Assembly (NCBI GenBank): GCA_013398275.1
Contig: VZSE01006629.1
Location: 263,520 to 327,519, forward strand
Direction: 5' to 3'
Length of the DNA stretch: 64,000 nucleotides
Source: Promerops cafer
Lineage: Eukaryota > Chordata > Aves > Passeriformes > Nectariniidae
Shown here in pieces: positions 51,101 to 62,699 of the stretch (its first letter is position 1; each line of letters begins with the position of its first letter). The notes under the pieces are model-generated. The model ran no database searches. It was not told where the DNA came from and saw nothing but the letters and a program-made list of their open reading frames with translations. Both the position numbers and the translations under genes were made by a program.

Positions 51101-54100
51101 CTGAAAGTTTGAAGGTTTTGTGCTTCACAAATATGGGACATTTCATTCCAGAATGTTGAACCATCAGACAAGAGCCCTATCCAGTTTGAGTTGAGTGCAG
51201 AAAACCAAAATGCAGAAACTGAGTTCTTCAGCAGAATTTGCAAGAAACTTCCAATCAAAAGGTAAATCTCTCAGATGCCATTTATTTGCAAAAATGAAAT
51301 ATTTATTGGATGAGGTTTTTGATCTGTTCTGTACTATGTGTCAGTTGAGCTGTGTATACATTGTCTTGCATTATAATCTTTGTATGTGCTTTTGTTTATT
51401 CCTAGAGTTAATATTTTTCGAGCTGACTGTATTCAAAAAAGAAGGATTTGGTACTGGTGGTTTTAATTTATACAGCAGATGTTTCTAAAAAGGCTTCCTC
51501 ACTGATGAGGCTTAGTTCACTGTATTAAGCTTTAAGTGAGATCTGTCCTTTGAAGCAAATCTCTAATTGAAATCTACTTAAGTCGGAAAAAATCCTTTTC
51601 TTCTTCCCACTTTTCAGAGCTCCAAGGCCTGGATAGGTTGAAACTTAGTGATTTTTAAGAACCTGGCTTATCCATCAGATTTTTATCTATGACTAGAAGA
51701 TGGCCTTTATTTTCCTTCAAACAACGTTACAATCTTTACTGTAGCACCTCCTATCTTTTTACTATAGATCAGTGCTTTGCTGTTAGAATGTCACTCAAAA
51801 GGTGTGTTTGTGTGATGCTGGGGGGAGGGAGGGTTTGTGTCTTCTTGCCCAAAAGCAGCTTTTTTCATTGTTTGATCTTAGACCTGTTTGCTGGGTGAAC
51901 TCCCCAGCTAACCAGGGAGAAGATGGATAGCAACTACTTAGAAAAATGATGCACTGTAGATGGCACATTGAAAAATGTGAAGTTTCATGTAACTGCTGCC
52001 AAATCTGACAAGCAAACATTTTTACTTGGATTTATTTTCGTTTTAGTCCTCCCCAAGGCTCTTCACCCAGCAAGTTGTCAGCAAGCGATCACGACTCTGG
52101 TGTGGAAGATGAGGATTTATCTCCCAGACCAATTCCAAGTCCTCACCCAGTGAGTCAACAGGTAACTAAATAAATAGTTGCTCTGGGTATCTCAGATGTG
52201 ACACTTAGAGCAGCAAAACTCACTGTAAGGGAACTGGAGAGTGTAAAGCTTCTCACTCAAAGTGCTAGCAGGGGAAAACAGAATTGAAGAAATGACCCAT
52301 GAGTCCCACTCCTTCTGTAGTTAACCTGCCATTTTTCCAGGATTCTAGACACTTTAATTCCTGTACATGCTATGATTAGGGAACAGAGACAGTAGTTTCT
52401 ACTTTAAGAATCTCAGTGTTGTTGAATGGAAGAGCTGTAGTGTCTGAGACAGACAGCACGCTCTTGTGGGTTTTTATTTCATTTACCCAAAAGATCTGCT
52501 GCTCTGACTTTTTTTTACTGAGGTGTGTACAAATACAATGAATACCAGCCCTTGTACAGCATAGGTCTAGAAGGATGTGATAATTGTTCTGTTGCAGCTA
52601 TCTCCTGGATCTAAGAATAGTAAGAGGGAACATAGACTGCACCTCTAGAAGGGGAATATCCATATTCTGAAGTGTACTCCCAAGTGATATGGAGCATTCA
52701 TGTGGCAGACATGGCTGTTATGCTATATGAAAGCAATTTTCCTTTAAGAGTGATCCTAGAGATCTTGCTGCTCTTTCTGGATTTGCCAATCTTTTAGGAA
52801 CGTATTTAACATGTGGTTGGTTTGGAAGTTGATAATCATCATATATTGATTTTAAATGAAAACATTTTCTTTGAGGAAATTCTGCATTCAAAGAGAAAAC
52901 AATGTTTTTAAATTATCATACATATGTGAAATTGTCCCTTCAGGTTACCAGAATTTTTCCTTCCGTGCCGGAGCTGTCCCTCATTTTGGATGGGAGTTTC
53001 ATAGAATCAGGACAATCATCTAAGCCTGTGGGGCCTTCAAGTGCTAAAAGTCCACCCACAGTGCCAAATCAGCCTACAAAAAAGAAGAGCTGCGTGAGAT
53101 CTACGTGTCACCCCAGCCAGCACTCTGAAGACAGGCAGAACTTCCCTGCTAATATGGGAGATCCCTCTTTGAGACGATTACCAAATCATATAAACCAGAA
53201 AATTCCAGCTTCAATGCCTTGTAGAGGAAATCAAGCTCTACTACAGCAGCAGGTGCAGTGTAAGAAGGCTTCCCCTCAATCAATAAAAAGTTCAGGATCA
53301 TCTCCTTCAACCCCTTGTAGAGGGCCTTCCCCAGATACATCTGTGCACCACCCCAGAAAGCCATTGGAAAAACTTGTATTAAATCCTGAAAGTGTCACAC
53401 CACAGGGAGAGTCTCTGCTTAGGAGAGCATCAGTATCTGGTTCCAAGCAGCTTCCTGCTGTTACACAGCCAGTCTTCCACAACTCTGCTTTGTCACCACA
53501 GAGCTGCAGGCAGCCACCAGATCTGCAGGTGCCAGTTCAAGTGCCACCTTCCTGTCCAGCCTGCATCTGTCAGTGTCCTGCTTCTCTCCAGTATAATCCC
53601 ATAAACTCATGGCAAGGAGTTTGTAAAATGAGCCCTAAACCCGGAGCGGAAATCCAATCGGAGATGGCTCAGCAAAATCCTTGTGCAGTGTTCCATCAAA
53701 ACATCATTTGCCCGAATGTTTGCTGCAACCCAGGATATGCCACAAGCAGCCCTATAAATGTGAGATATCCTGGGAAAACAGGGAGCTGTTCCCTTGACAG
53801 TGGCTTACCACCTGGAGTAAGGATGCCATCGAGCGCGAGCCCCTCGAGCGCGCGGTGCTGTGCCGCCCGCTCCCCGTGCCTGCACGCGCCTGCCCCTGCC
53901 GCAGCATCAGATAATGGAAGGATGGGATTATCTCCAGATGCGTACCGGCTGCTGACCGAGCAAGACAGGCAGCTCAAATTGCTTCAAGCCCAGGTTTGTG
54001 GAAATGTCAGCTTTCTCCTCTGCCCTCGCAGTGATTACGCTTTGACAGTTCCCCTGCCAAAGGAATTAAATTAACTGTTGTCTCTCCGTGTGGGAACAAG

Positions 54101-57100
54101 GGAGCCTGTCCTACCAGCTGCAGTCTGGGCATGGAGAGGGGACTCAATTAGCTCTACCAATTGGTGTCCCTTTTAAAATTATTTGACTGATATCTAATTG
54201 AGCTTTGCATTTATTTCTGTGGTATTTCCATAACATGAAGGTTTCTTTTTAGTAGACTGTTTGTAATGCAAACTGATATACTTTCTGTATAAATGCTTTT
54301 CTGCTTACATGCTTGTCTGTGTAAAAAAAAATATATATTGCATAGGCTATAGGCTTTGGAATTATTGTAAACATACAGATGAAGCACAGAATGCTCTCAT
54401 ATGTTCCTTTATCCACCTTCAAGCCTGCAGCTCCCTGAGCTGTTGCTTTGAAAACTTCAGTTGTCTGCATTGATTCCTGGTTCATCAGTTCTTTGCTGTG
54501 CTAGAAAACTGGACACTGGGGGTCTTGCTGTGTTCTGTTGCCTCACCAGGTTAAGTTTCTTCAAAATACCAGCCCCTTCATCAACCTGCTGGCCCTGTAT
54601 TTTGCAGGGTATGATTTGGGTCTGAAGAGACAGAGTTGAAATTTTGTTGCTGGTGATGAACAATACAAACAGGAAAGTTTGCAGTACTTGAACTTGAAAA
54701 TTACAGCTGGAATTTGTTTTTGGTATAGTTCCTGTATGTAAAGTCAAGCTCCCAAAGCCTGGGTTGTGCATGAGGGAAACCCCTCCTTAGTGCAGCCTTC
54801 ACTGTTACTGTATTTCTCCCTGGAGCCATAAGCTAATCGGTGAACAGGGTGGATGAAAATCCTAGAGAGAAGATTGCCTGGCAACCTTAATTTTATCATT
54901 TAATTGCTTAGCTTTGTAATTAATACAAAGTTGGTGTAGGGACAGTTGGCATATAAATGCTTGGCTGGTAAGTCGGTTAATAGGCTTTGTATGTGAATGA
55001 AAGGGAAGGAATACTTCCAGCAAGTGTGGTGCAAATGGGCTTTACCCAAGTTGTCTTGGTGCTGCCTCTGCCAGTGTGCTTAAAGATCTTTTTTGCTAGC
55101 TCTGCCAACGTCCAGATTGGTGTTTTGATTTATGCTGTGTGCACTGCTGAGAACTGGAAGGTGTTCAGACTGCTGTGGCAGCGCAGCCTGTATTTGAATC
55201 CAGATCTTAGCAGAACCCAATTAATTCACTTTTGCCTGTTCTAGCTTATACTTTCTTGTGCAGCTCCTAACTTGGTGGTGCCTGTTACAGATCCAGCGCT
55301 TACTGGAAGCGCAGGCTGGCCGAGCGGGTTCCTCCGGGGCGGCGGCCGCCGGCCGGGCGGTGCAGGCGGAGAAGGCGGAGAAGGCAGGGGATCTCATCTC
55401 CATGGAAACACAGACCTCACCGCCAGCGCACAGGAGGAAAAGCGTGAGCGTTGCCGTGAGCACAGGTAATGCTTCGTTCGTTTCAAACAGACTGGCACCG
55501 CTTCTTCTGGACGTTTCTGTGGTTTCTTTGGGCATGGAGGAAATGTTTTGCAGAAATGCTGAAGCTGTGCAAACATGCACCTAGATCCAAAAAACACCGA
55601 AGTTGTTGAGGTGTTGTTTGCGAGTTTAGGCTGGAGTTACTTTTGTCTTTGATTGCCATCACTGAAATAATTATTTTTCCAATAGCTTTAGAAAGTTGTT
55701 CTATTTAAAATGGTGTCTTGTTGAAACATAACTCCACATCTTTTTTGATCTAATACACTGTTTTGAAAAGTAATAGTGTTCCAATAAATATATTATTGAT
55801 GTTGTTTGTAAATCATGCATGAAGAGGAGATTGTATTTCATTTAGGCAAGTTATGCAGCTGTATCTGTACAGCTGCATATTAACATATTGGTTCCTGTTA
55901 CATCCGTGGAAATGTTGTGGTTAGTCTGGAGGAAACTTTGAAACAGGCTCAAGGTCAATGCATTAGAATGATTTAATACAACCATTTCTTTTCATCAAGT
56001 ATACTTTGGAAGAAACTAGGACTTGAATGATGTTTTGGCAGCTTTTAGCTGTTTTAAACTGTAAATCACTTTTAAAATAGTGAAAGAAACATGAACAGGA
56101 GAAAATTATTCCTCTAGCTGTAGAAAGCCAAAGGGTCTCAGCAGAAAGTAATGACTCTTCCTAAACAGTTAAATCTCTAATTTTCTACTAGGTGCTAGTT
56201 TATTTTGGAATAAAGCCTCAGAAAAACAAGGCAGCTCCATACCACGAGGGAAAAAAGAAGATGGAGAGATTTCTAAGGAAGACATAAGCATTTCAATTAA
56301 TGCTGAACAAGATGCAAGTAATACAAGCATTGCTTCGTCCTTAAGGGTGGTTGACATGCCCAGCTTTGTAGAGAGTATTCACCTTGTGGAAGAAGGAACT
56401 AATCAGAACACTCCCCAGTAAGTAACAGAAACACCCTGTGCTCACATCATGTGCTGAACTGCCTTATGTAAGTTATTGCTTCTGTAATATTTTCTTTTTC
56501 TTCAGGAGTTATAAATAGTCTGACCTCAGCTGTTGTGTTCTCTCCCTTCTTTATTTTTTAATTATGCTTCGAATTGTACAGCTCACCAAAACACATCTGC
56601 CTTTAGAGTCTGCATTTATCAGTCATGCAGGTTTAGCTTGCCTACCTATCAGCAGCAGCTGATGGCAAAAGCCTTTAACTTGCAAAAGCATGCACTGTGC
56701 TGGCAGCATTCCTTTTCTTACCTTAAATCCTGACTGGAAGAGGGGATGCTGCTATAGTCAGTTGTTCTCCTACAGTGGCTTTTCCTTGTAAGCATTCAGA
56801 ACCCTTCCAGTTCTGAGGGGCTTGGGATGAGGAGTTTATGATTATGTGGCTGTTCCCTGAATTTCTCTTTATTTTATGCCTGATTACTTTGTGTGTGGTG
56901 CATGCAGATAGTGACTTCACTGCTGTTAATTTAATTTTTTTTAAGCTCAGTTTCTTTATGGTGCAGTGACTGATCTCAGACTAATTTGGGAAGTGGTTTT
57001 AAAAATATTTTCAATTATCTATATGGATGTTATTTCTACGTAGGAATAGCTCAACAATTTAGCACTTTAGTGATCTAATATTGTCTAAGTATAAAAAGCC

Positions 57101-60100
57101 AAAGGAGGGGGAATACCCTTCCAGTTAAATTAGGTTCCTAAAATACTCATATTGGGAAAAAAGATGGTAATTAAGCTATAACTTAGCTATTCATAGTCCT
57201 TGATTAAAGTGCTCTCTGCAAACATATACTGCTACCAGAAATGTTATGGATTCAGATCAATCTTAGGAACATTGTATTTTAGGACAATGACATCTTGGTT
57301 CTCTTCAACCTGGATTCATAAACGAGTAAAATAGGTGTAAAGTATCATATAGTGAGAATGTAGAGCATCACCCAGATTTCTTTGAAGAGGAGGAGGGGAA
57401 CATTTTTGGGAATGATGAATAATTGCTAGTGTAACAGTAGCTGATAACCTACATTGAGTATCTGGTATGTCACGTGGTTTGAATCTTATCACTTTCAACA
57501 CAGGCAATTGATCAGTTGAGTTCTGAAATTCCCTTATCTTACACTTGTCTCCTCAGGAGGAACAGGAAGGGGGAGGAGGGTCGCTTGAGGATCTTCTTGG
57601 GATGATAGTATTATTGATATGTCTGGTCTCCAAAGGCTTATGCAATGCACACACTAACTGAGGGGCATGCAGAGCATTGTGTTATAACTCATTCAGTGTT
57701 TACCCTTTTTAGCCTTTATAGCTCCTCTTTCACATCTCTTATTGAAAAGTATTTCATCTAGGTGTTTGTTCTCAGTTTGTGATATTCAGTGTGCATGTCT
57801 GTACTTGTAACTTGTCTTTGAGAAGTTTTTAAACTGCCACAGGAATCCCATGGTAAGTTATGTACCTTGGTAAAAGCAGCTTTTTTAATAAGTTGTGTCA
57901 GAGCACACAGAAGATACTTACTCCTAAAGGCTTGTAAGTGAAATGCTGAAAACATAAATTCCAAATGTTTAATAACTTTCCTTTCATCTGGTTTAAGTCA
58001 TAGAGTGTTTACTAGTCCAGAGATGCCATTGCCACTTTCAAATCATCTTTTGAAAAACTAGTCGGGCTGTTGTAGTTGCACACTTGGAGGTCTATTTCCT
58101 CAGTCCTCAAAAGACTTTTGAGAGGAAGTGACTGCAGAAAGGAGCAAAGCCTTGAGCAGCAGGCAAAACTAAAACCCCTTAGGATCCCTTTGCAGTACTC
58201 GATTGTTCTCCTCCTCTGATATTCATGAAAAAATAAAGTGCATACAGTGATAACGATGCTTTTGCTGTTTCAAAGAAGTATGTAGCTATCTTGATGTTCT
58301 CTTCCAGAACTGGGAACGTTTCCCAAGCACTTGTTCGTGGTTCATCCTTGGAAGAAGGTGTCAGTGTGTCTTTACCGAAGGAGCCATCGGAGGGAGCCAG
58401 GAGCCAGGTGGTGGTAACAAGTGAGCAGAGCTCAGAGCCACCCACCTCGCTGCTGCCTCAGCAGCCCTCAGAGGAGCAGAGGCTTTACCAGGACTTACTG
58501 GTAACTCATGCACGTTTTATATTCTGCACTGAATGCAACAGTCAGAACAGCACCCTGCTGAAGTTAGGATGTGGGATTGGTATGAATGAAAGCTGCTTGT
58601 GGTTTTCAAATTCACATTGTGCTCTACAGAAACCTCCAAGTTTGTGGTTCTTCAATTTTTTTTTTAAATGTTTAAGTGGTTATTTTGTATTTCTCTTTCA
58701 AGCATACATGGAGTACTTTCTATTATCTAATGAATAATAATTTTTTAATTCAAGGGCATCAGCTGGTAACTTCCCAAATTAGTGGCCTTTAAAGTAACAC
58801 AGCATTTTACCTTCAAGTCCCTTAAAGGGCAGATATTTTAATCTTGAAGAATATCAGTATGTGATGTGTTTAAATTTGGAACAGGCTCTTATAGAAGGCT
58901 TGAAGTGTAAGATGTTCCAGTGTTTGACTACACTGCTGTGAGTTTAAGTGATTGCATCTGAACTATATCTGAATTTGCCTTCTTTGTCAGAATAAGCTAT
59001 TAATCCATCAAGTTGTATTTGAAGTTGTGTAAGAGTAAGTCAGGATTTTGGTGTTTGACAGTCCCTGTATGTCATGATGTTTTTGCCATGTGCTCCCTTT
59101 TTCTGTAGGGCCAAGTAAACCACCTCTTAAAGACCTCAGAAGAGCAAGATCACTTGCCTTTAAAATCAGGATTTGTTATTGATGATGGTCCTATGTATCA
59201 GGATATTGATGGTACAGCAGAAGTGGCTTCAGAGGCTGACACAGGAGGGGTGGACAAAGAGAGTGTCATCAGTGCCACACTCAAACAGCTGAGGAGTCTT
59301 GGAGTGACAGTGGACTCACCTGGCAGTATGAGGGAAAATACACACAAAGTGGAGAATGCCAGGTAAAATGCTGGTGGTTTTGAGTAGTAGTGTGTAGATC
59401 CAACTGAAAATGAAGATTTGGCTCAAGGAGTCAAGAGAAGACACTGTTCAGTGCCACTGGGATTTGGGTGCACTTTGATCTACATCTCCTGCAAAATTGA
59501 AATGCTGGCTCATGCTATGGGCATTTCAGATAGGTTTAAGAGCTCTGCTGGCAACACTCAGAATATTTAAATATAACACAAGTAGCTCTTGCTGTTAGAG
59601 CATCTGGTGATTCTTAAAGCATTGTGCATGCAGTTCCCTAGAATAACAAGGAAGCTATGGGCAATTCTCTGGTCTGTGTCGAAGTATTCCAGAGCAGCTC
59701 TGGACTTGGGAGACTGAACATTAAGCAGCTGTGTATTTTGTCATTGCTTCTTAACCTGTGTCTTGCACTTTACCAGTATATGTGAAATTGTTACTGTGGC
59801 TTTGGTATCTAATCAAAACTGGTTCTGTCCTAATTGCTTGTTACTGTGGGTGCTGTGCCTTGAGCAGAGAAAGTGCTGGGGAGGCAAACAACAGCCTTGT
59901 TGAAACAGAGGAAGGAACAGAGAAGTAACTTCTGAAGGAGGGTTTTTAGGCACAGGAATTTACTTGTGTAGCTGTGTAGGCATAGGCTGACTGCCTGGTA
60001 CAGCTTCACTTTCATCCTTATTGTTTTCTTGATCCTAGTGTGTAGCTGTTATGTAAACAAAAAATCTAACCACCTCCTAATTAATCTTCTCTTCAGCCAT

Positions 60101-61997
60101 GTGTCAAAAGCTGTTTCCAGTCATACAGTTTCTAACCTCTTTTCTCTCCTTTTTACTTGTATCTTATTAGGTGTTTTTCTGGGATTTCTGGAATATGTTC
60201 CTGGCTGGAGTCTGTCAGTGTTCTTTTAATGTCAATAACATGCTAACATGTGAACCCATAAGGCAAAACTGGAACTCTTGGGGTTTTTTCCTTCAAACTT
60301 GGGGAGTGGGGTGGAGTTCTTCCTTCTGCCACTTTCAAGACTGATAAACAATTCTGAGAAAAGGTCTACAGCTCAGTAGAGAAGGAAACAACAGTGCAGC
60401 TCCATAGCATAATAAGTGGTTGTTGTTGTTCTGAGCCAGTTTATTCTCCCTTGGCAAACTTCAGAATTTGTGCTCAGTGAAATAGGAAGCCTCTTAATTC
60501 TTAATATGAGGAGCTTGGGTTTCTGAACTAATATATGATGTGTGAACTAAATGCAGTGGTTTACAACCATTACTGGTGTACCAGAGCTTGTTCTTTCAGT
60601 CTTTAAACACTTGATATATATACAAGAAATTGCTGCACCAGGCAACAGAACAAATGAACATTTCTCATTTGAAGATACTTCAAAAACTAGAACCTTGTAG
60701 GCTTCTGGAAACAGATGCTATGTCAGAGTTTCTGTAAAAATCCTGGAATTACCATGTAGTGGCAAAGATGTTCTTGGTCTCAGTCATTTGGCTTGTATTT
60801 CTAGCTATGAAATTTGGGCTGAATGATAGAATTCAGAATTGTAGGATGAGACGCACATAATGTCACATTCACTGGTGAGAAAAGACCAAGAGTTCAAAAC
60901 TACTTTAAAACCAAAAGCAGCACTGTAACCTGCTAGATATGGGTGGCTCTTCATATGAGGGTACTGTGTGTTGAAGGAGAAGGGAGTATCATCCATCCTC
61001 TGACAGTGTTGGGATGCTATGGGGATGAGTAGCTGGTTTTCAGTATGTGCAGATAATATGATCTCAGTCCTGATGGAGCTGTGTTCAGAAGAAAGGAGAA
61101 ATCAGTACAGTGAGCAAAATTGTGAAATCGATGCTTTTCCTGTAATGCTAAGATAACTTTTTGATGCTTTATTTCAGCATCTTGGCGTGCATAAGTCCTG
61201 AAGCAGTGGTGCCTGGATTAAATTCCATGTTACTTGCCAATGTCAGCATGTGTCCCAACGTTGTTGATCTGAGCATGGAAGCAAACGCCATAGCACTGAA
61301 GTATCTCAGTGAAAATCAGTTATCCAGACTGTCTCTCAGTCGCTCAGGCCAAAATCCTCCCACAGATTTCTCCTTCCAGGACATCTTGCAAACAAATACA
61401 GACAAGAGCATGGTGGGTCTGAGTTTAATTTCACCCAACAATATGTCCTTTGCAACCAAGAAGTACATGAAGCGATATGGGCTGATACAGGGCAATGACA
61501 GCAGTGAAGATGAAGAGGAACTGCAGGCTCAAGATGGCAATTTTGGCACTGTCAAAAGCAAAAGCATGCCAGACAAAAACTGTACCTCTGCATTGGACAG
61601 CTTCAGCCACCAGACTGAATTACCCAAAAGAACGGATGGAAGACTTCCCATTGACCCAAGAAGTCACAGCAGAGAGTTGCCTACTAATGCTTCTCCACCA
61701 GAATTAAATAGCCCGGTGTTAAGAAATATTACAAATGAAATTTTTCCTCCCAGAACAGATCAAGCAGATGAAAACTCACTTCAGTTCCTAAAGGACTTAA
61801 AATCAAAAACCAGATTGTTACCTGGGAGGGTTGAATTCACTGAACAACCCGTCAGGGAAGATGGAGGAGATACTCAGGCCTTTCGTGGAAATCTACATAC
61901 CCCAGCCCTTGACATGTTAAACCAGTCAAACAGCATAAATTCTGTTGGCACCATTCTTGATGTGAAACAACTCAGGCAATTACCAAAGCTGTTCTGA
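45059..61997 (+). CDS. STIL: STIL centriolar assembly protein (SCL/TAL1-interrupting locus), 15 coding exons, at least 1301 aa
   Basis: STIL acts in centriole duplication: PLK4 binds and phosphorylates it, and it recruits SAS-6 and CPAP to build the procentriole. Fifteen exons, all phase-compatible, give 1301 residues from ATG 45059 (human about 1287). Visible elements are an N-terminal globular region (about 1-330), the CPAP/CENPJ-binding PRPIPSPHP at 384-392 after an acidic DHDSGVEDED, and a long disordered Ser/Pro region in a 1050-nt exon. The PLK4-binding coiled coil is at about 727-754 (DAYRLLTEQDRQLKLLQAQ then IQRLLEAQ). The STAN motif is at about 1059-1131, and the C-terminus is QLRQLPKLF. 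One intron appears to be GC-AG. The reading frame continues upstream of 45059 to the acceptor at 45042 with residues resembling human STIL (F...RMVPF), so the true start may lie in an exon not found here. The mammalian KEN box is replaced by R-E-D. Family identity is near certain. Confidence 0.96.
45484..45599 (+). CDS. STIL: STIL coding exon 2
   Basis: Encodes residues 32-69, NPRLSLVEKTLRLAYRHAKQ through FLLGTLAVDE. The acceptor is ...CTTTTTAG and the donor is GTAATT. This is one of the best conserved N-terminal segments of STIL. Confidence 0.95.
45674..45693. repeat. (TTTA)n microsatellite at a STIL splice acceptor
   Basis: About four copies of TTTA sit directly before the acceptor of STIL coding exon 3 and form its polypyrimidine-like tract. 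Confidence 0.85.
45698..45885 (+). CDS. STIL: STIL coding exon 3
   Basis: Encodes residues 70-132, including LTIDRFDPGREV and TASLPGDFLIPC. The donor is GTAGGC. The acceptor is GAAG after a (TTTA)n microsatellite, an unusually weak polypyrimidine tract, but frame and homology require this junction. Confidence 0.93.
46857..47104 (+). CDS. STIL: STIL coding exon 4
   Basis: Encodes residues 133-214 plus two bases of Gly215. It contains IIPTALARNLNSPMNIAQ and VQGTYKCG, matching the conserved PIIPTALARNL segment of vertebrate STIL. The acceptor is T-rich and ends TTCTAG; the donor is GTGAGT. Confidence 0.95.
47940..48023 (+). CDS. STIL: STIL coding exon 5
   Basis: Encodes YLTMDQTRKLLLLLESDPKA and YSLPLVG (residues 216-242), nearly invariant in vertebrates. 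The acceptor is TTCTTTCAG and the donor is GTAAGT. Confidence 0.96.
48139..48225 (+). CDS. STIL: STIL coding exon 6, followed by a GC donor
   Basis: Encodes residues 243-271, WLSGVTHICSPQVWACCLRY and LFSSSIQE. The acceptor is ATTTCCAG. The exon must end at 48225 (AG of Arg272) to join the next exon in frame; the intron then starts GCAAGT, a consensus GC-AG type donor. Confidence 0.93.
49862..50009 (+). CDS. STIL: STIL coding exon 7
   Basis: Encodes residues 273-321, VFSESGSFLIVLYSLTHKEP through ETVHLFK. The acceptor is TTCTAATTTAG and the donor is GTAAGT. The segment after FYECVPCSG is a little shorter than I recall in human. Confidence 0.95.
51152..51261 (+). CDS. STIL: STIL coding exon 8
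   Basis: Encodes residues 322-357, NVEPSDKSPIQFELSAENQN followed by AETEFFSRICKK. The acceptor is TTCATTCCAG and the donor is GTAAAT. Confidence 0.94.
52047..52161 (+). CDS. STIL: STIL coding exon 9 (CPAP-binding motif)
   Basis: Encodes residues 358-396, including DHDSGVEDEDLSPRPIPSPH. The PRxxPxP core is the known binding site for the CPAP/CENPJ TCP (G-box) domain and is intact here. The acceptor is TTTTAG and the donor is GTAACT. Confidence 0.95.
52944..53993 (+). CDS. STIL: STIL coding exon 10 (large disordered exon, start of coiled coil)
   Basis: This 1050-nt exon encodes residues 397-746. It opens VTRIFPSVPELSLILDG (conserved), continues as Ser/Pro/Cys-rich poorly conserved sequence, and ends with the first part of the PLK4-binding coiled coil, DAYRLLTEQDRQLKLLQAQ. 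The acceptor is CCCTTCAG and the donor is GTTTGT. A CpG-dense patch at about 53820-53910 encodes an Ala/Ser/Pro/Cys-rich stretch. Confidence 0.95.
55291..55465 (+). CDS. STIL: STIL coding exon 11 (end of coiled coil, GC-rich insert)
   Basis: Encodes residues 747-804. It opens IQRLLEAQ, completing the coiled coil, then an Ala/Gly/Lys-rich stretch including AEKAEKAG, then conserved RRKSVSVAVST. The acceptor is CCTGTTACAG and the donor is GTAATG. The middle is much more GC-rich than the neighbouring exons. Confidence 0.94.
56192..56417 (+). CDS. STIL: STIL coding exon 12
   Basis: Encodes residues 805-879, starting GASLFWN and including SKEDISISIN and VVDMPSFVESIH. The acceptor is TTCTACTAG and the donor is GTAAGT. 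Confidence 0.93.
58308..58500 (+). CDS. STIL: STIL coding exon 13
   Basis: Encodes residues 880-944, ending PSEEQRLYQDLL as in other STIL proteins. The acceptor is TTCTCTTCCAG and the donor is GTAACT. The middle is Ser/Glu-rich and poorly conserved. Confidence 0.93.
59109..59362 (+). CDS. STIL: STIL coding exon 14
   Basis: Encodes residues 945-1028, starting GQVNHLLK and containing the conserved ATLKQLRSLGVTVDSP. The acceptor is TTTTCTGTAG and the donor is GTAAAA. An acidic, poorly conserved stretch lies between the two conserved ends. Confidence 0.94.
61178..61997 (+). CDS. STIL: STIL last coding exon (STAN motif and C-terminus)
   Basis: Encodes residues 1029-1301 and the stop TGA at 61995. 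The STAN motif, which binds SAS-6 after PLK4 phosphorylation, runs from DLSMEANAIALKYLSENQLS to SPNNMSFATKKYMKRYGL. An acidic SSEDEEE follows. The protein ends SVGTILDVKQLRQLPKLF. The acceptor is TTTATTTCAG. Confidence 0.96.
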
Positions 61998-62695
61998 ACA
62001 TCACTTGAGATGGCTGCAACCACTGCTTTAAATCAGAGGGACCTCTCTGTAAAAGACTACAGGAAACCACAGATTGAGCTGTCTTTGAAGAGGTCACTCT
62101 GTTGTAGCAATATAAAACTTGCAGAACTGAGTTGTCAGCCAGCTCAGGGACAGCCACCTCAAAGTGCCTGGCTGAGGCAGTGCTGATCAGCATAGACACA
62201 TGTGTGCACTTTTGTTTACAGTTAGGTGTGATTTTAAAGCATATTGAGGATGAATCAACCTGAGCCCAAGATGTACTTTTAATATAATTTTTTAACAGTG
62301 GTGATAACTTAAGTATTCTTTTGTTGACTTTTTAAAAACAGACTTTTCCATGTTTGTGCCAACTGTGAGCCACTGATAACGTGTGTGGCAGAGCAGGGGT
62401 AAAAGAGCTAAAGCACTAATTTTTAGAAGTTTGCTGAAATGGTTGGATTACTGTGTGTGGGTTGTGTCTGTGGGGAAGGGAAGTATAACTTTGGCTTTAC
62501 TTTGCATAAAATTATTTTGAATTCAGCCAGAATGGCACATGTAACTCTCTGTATCATGAAATCTTTGAAGGAAAGGGGGGAAAGCTGGCACTTCTAAAAC
62601 TTGTAATTTTTTTTCACCTCTGTTTTCTATTTATTTAAAATTGCATACTGCTCATAAAGGTCAAAGGTTCCATTAAAAAAAAAATTAATCTTCAC
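61998..62695 (+). other. STIL: STIL 3' UTR (end inferred)
   Basis: Non-coding sequence follows the STIL stop. The first good polyadenylation hexamer is ATTAAA at 62672-62677, so the transcript probably ends near 62.69-62.70 kb. An AATAAA at 63444-63449 could define a longer alternative end. Confidence 0.6.
62672..62677 (+). terminator. Probable STIL polyadenylation signal (ATTAAA)
   Basis: ATTAAA is the common variant hexamer and is the first plausible signal after the STIL stop. It runs into a short A tract. The cleavage site itself cannot be fixed from sequence. Confidence 0.5.
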
Positions 62696-62699
62696 TTGA

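Noticed and set aside
53149..53977. Minus-strand open frames opposite STIL coding exon 10
   Set aside because: They are shadows of the real coding strand in a 1050-nt exon; no splice sites or motifs support them.
60418..60431. (GTT)4 run in the last STIL intron
   Set aside because: Too short to treat as a microsatellite feature; common by chance.
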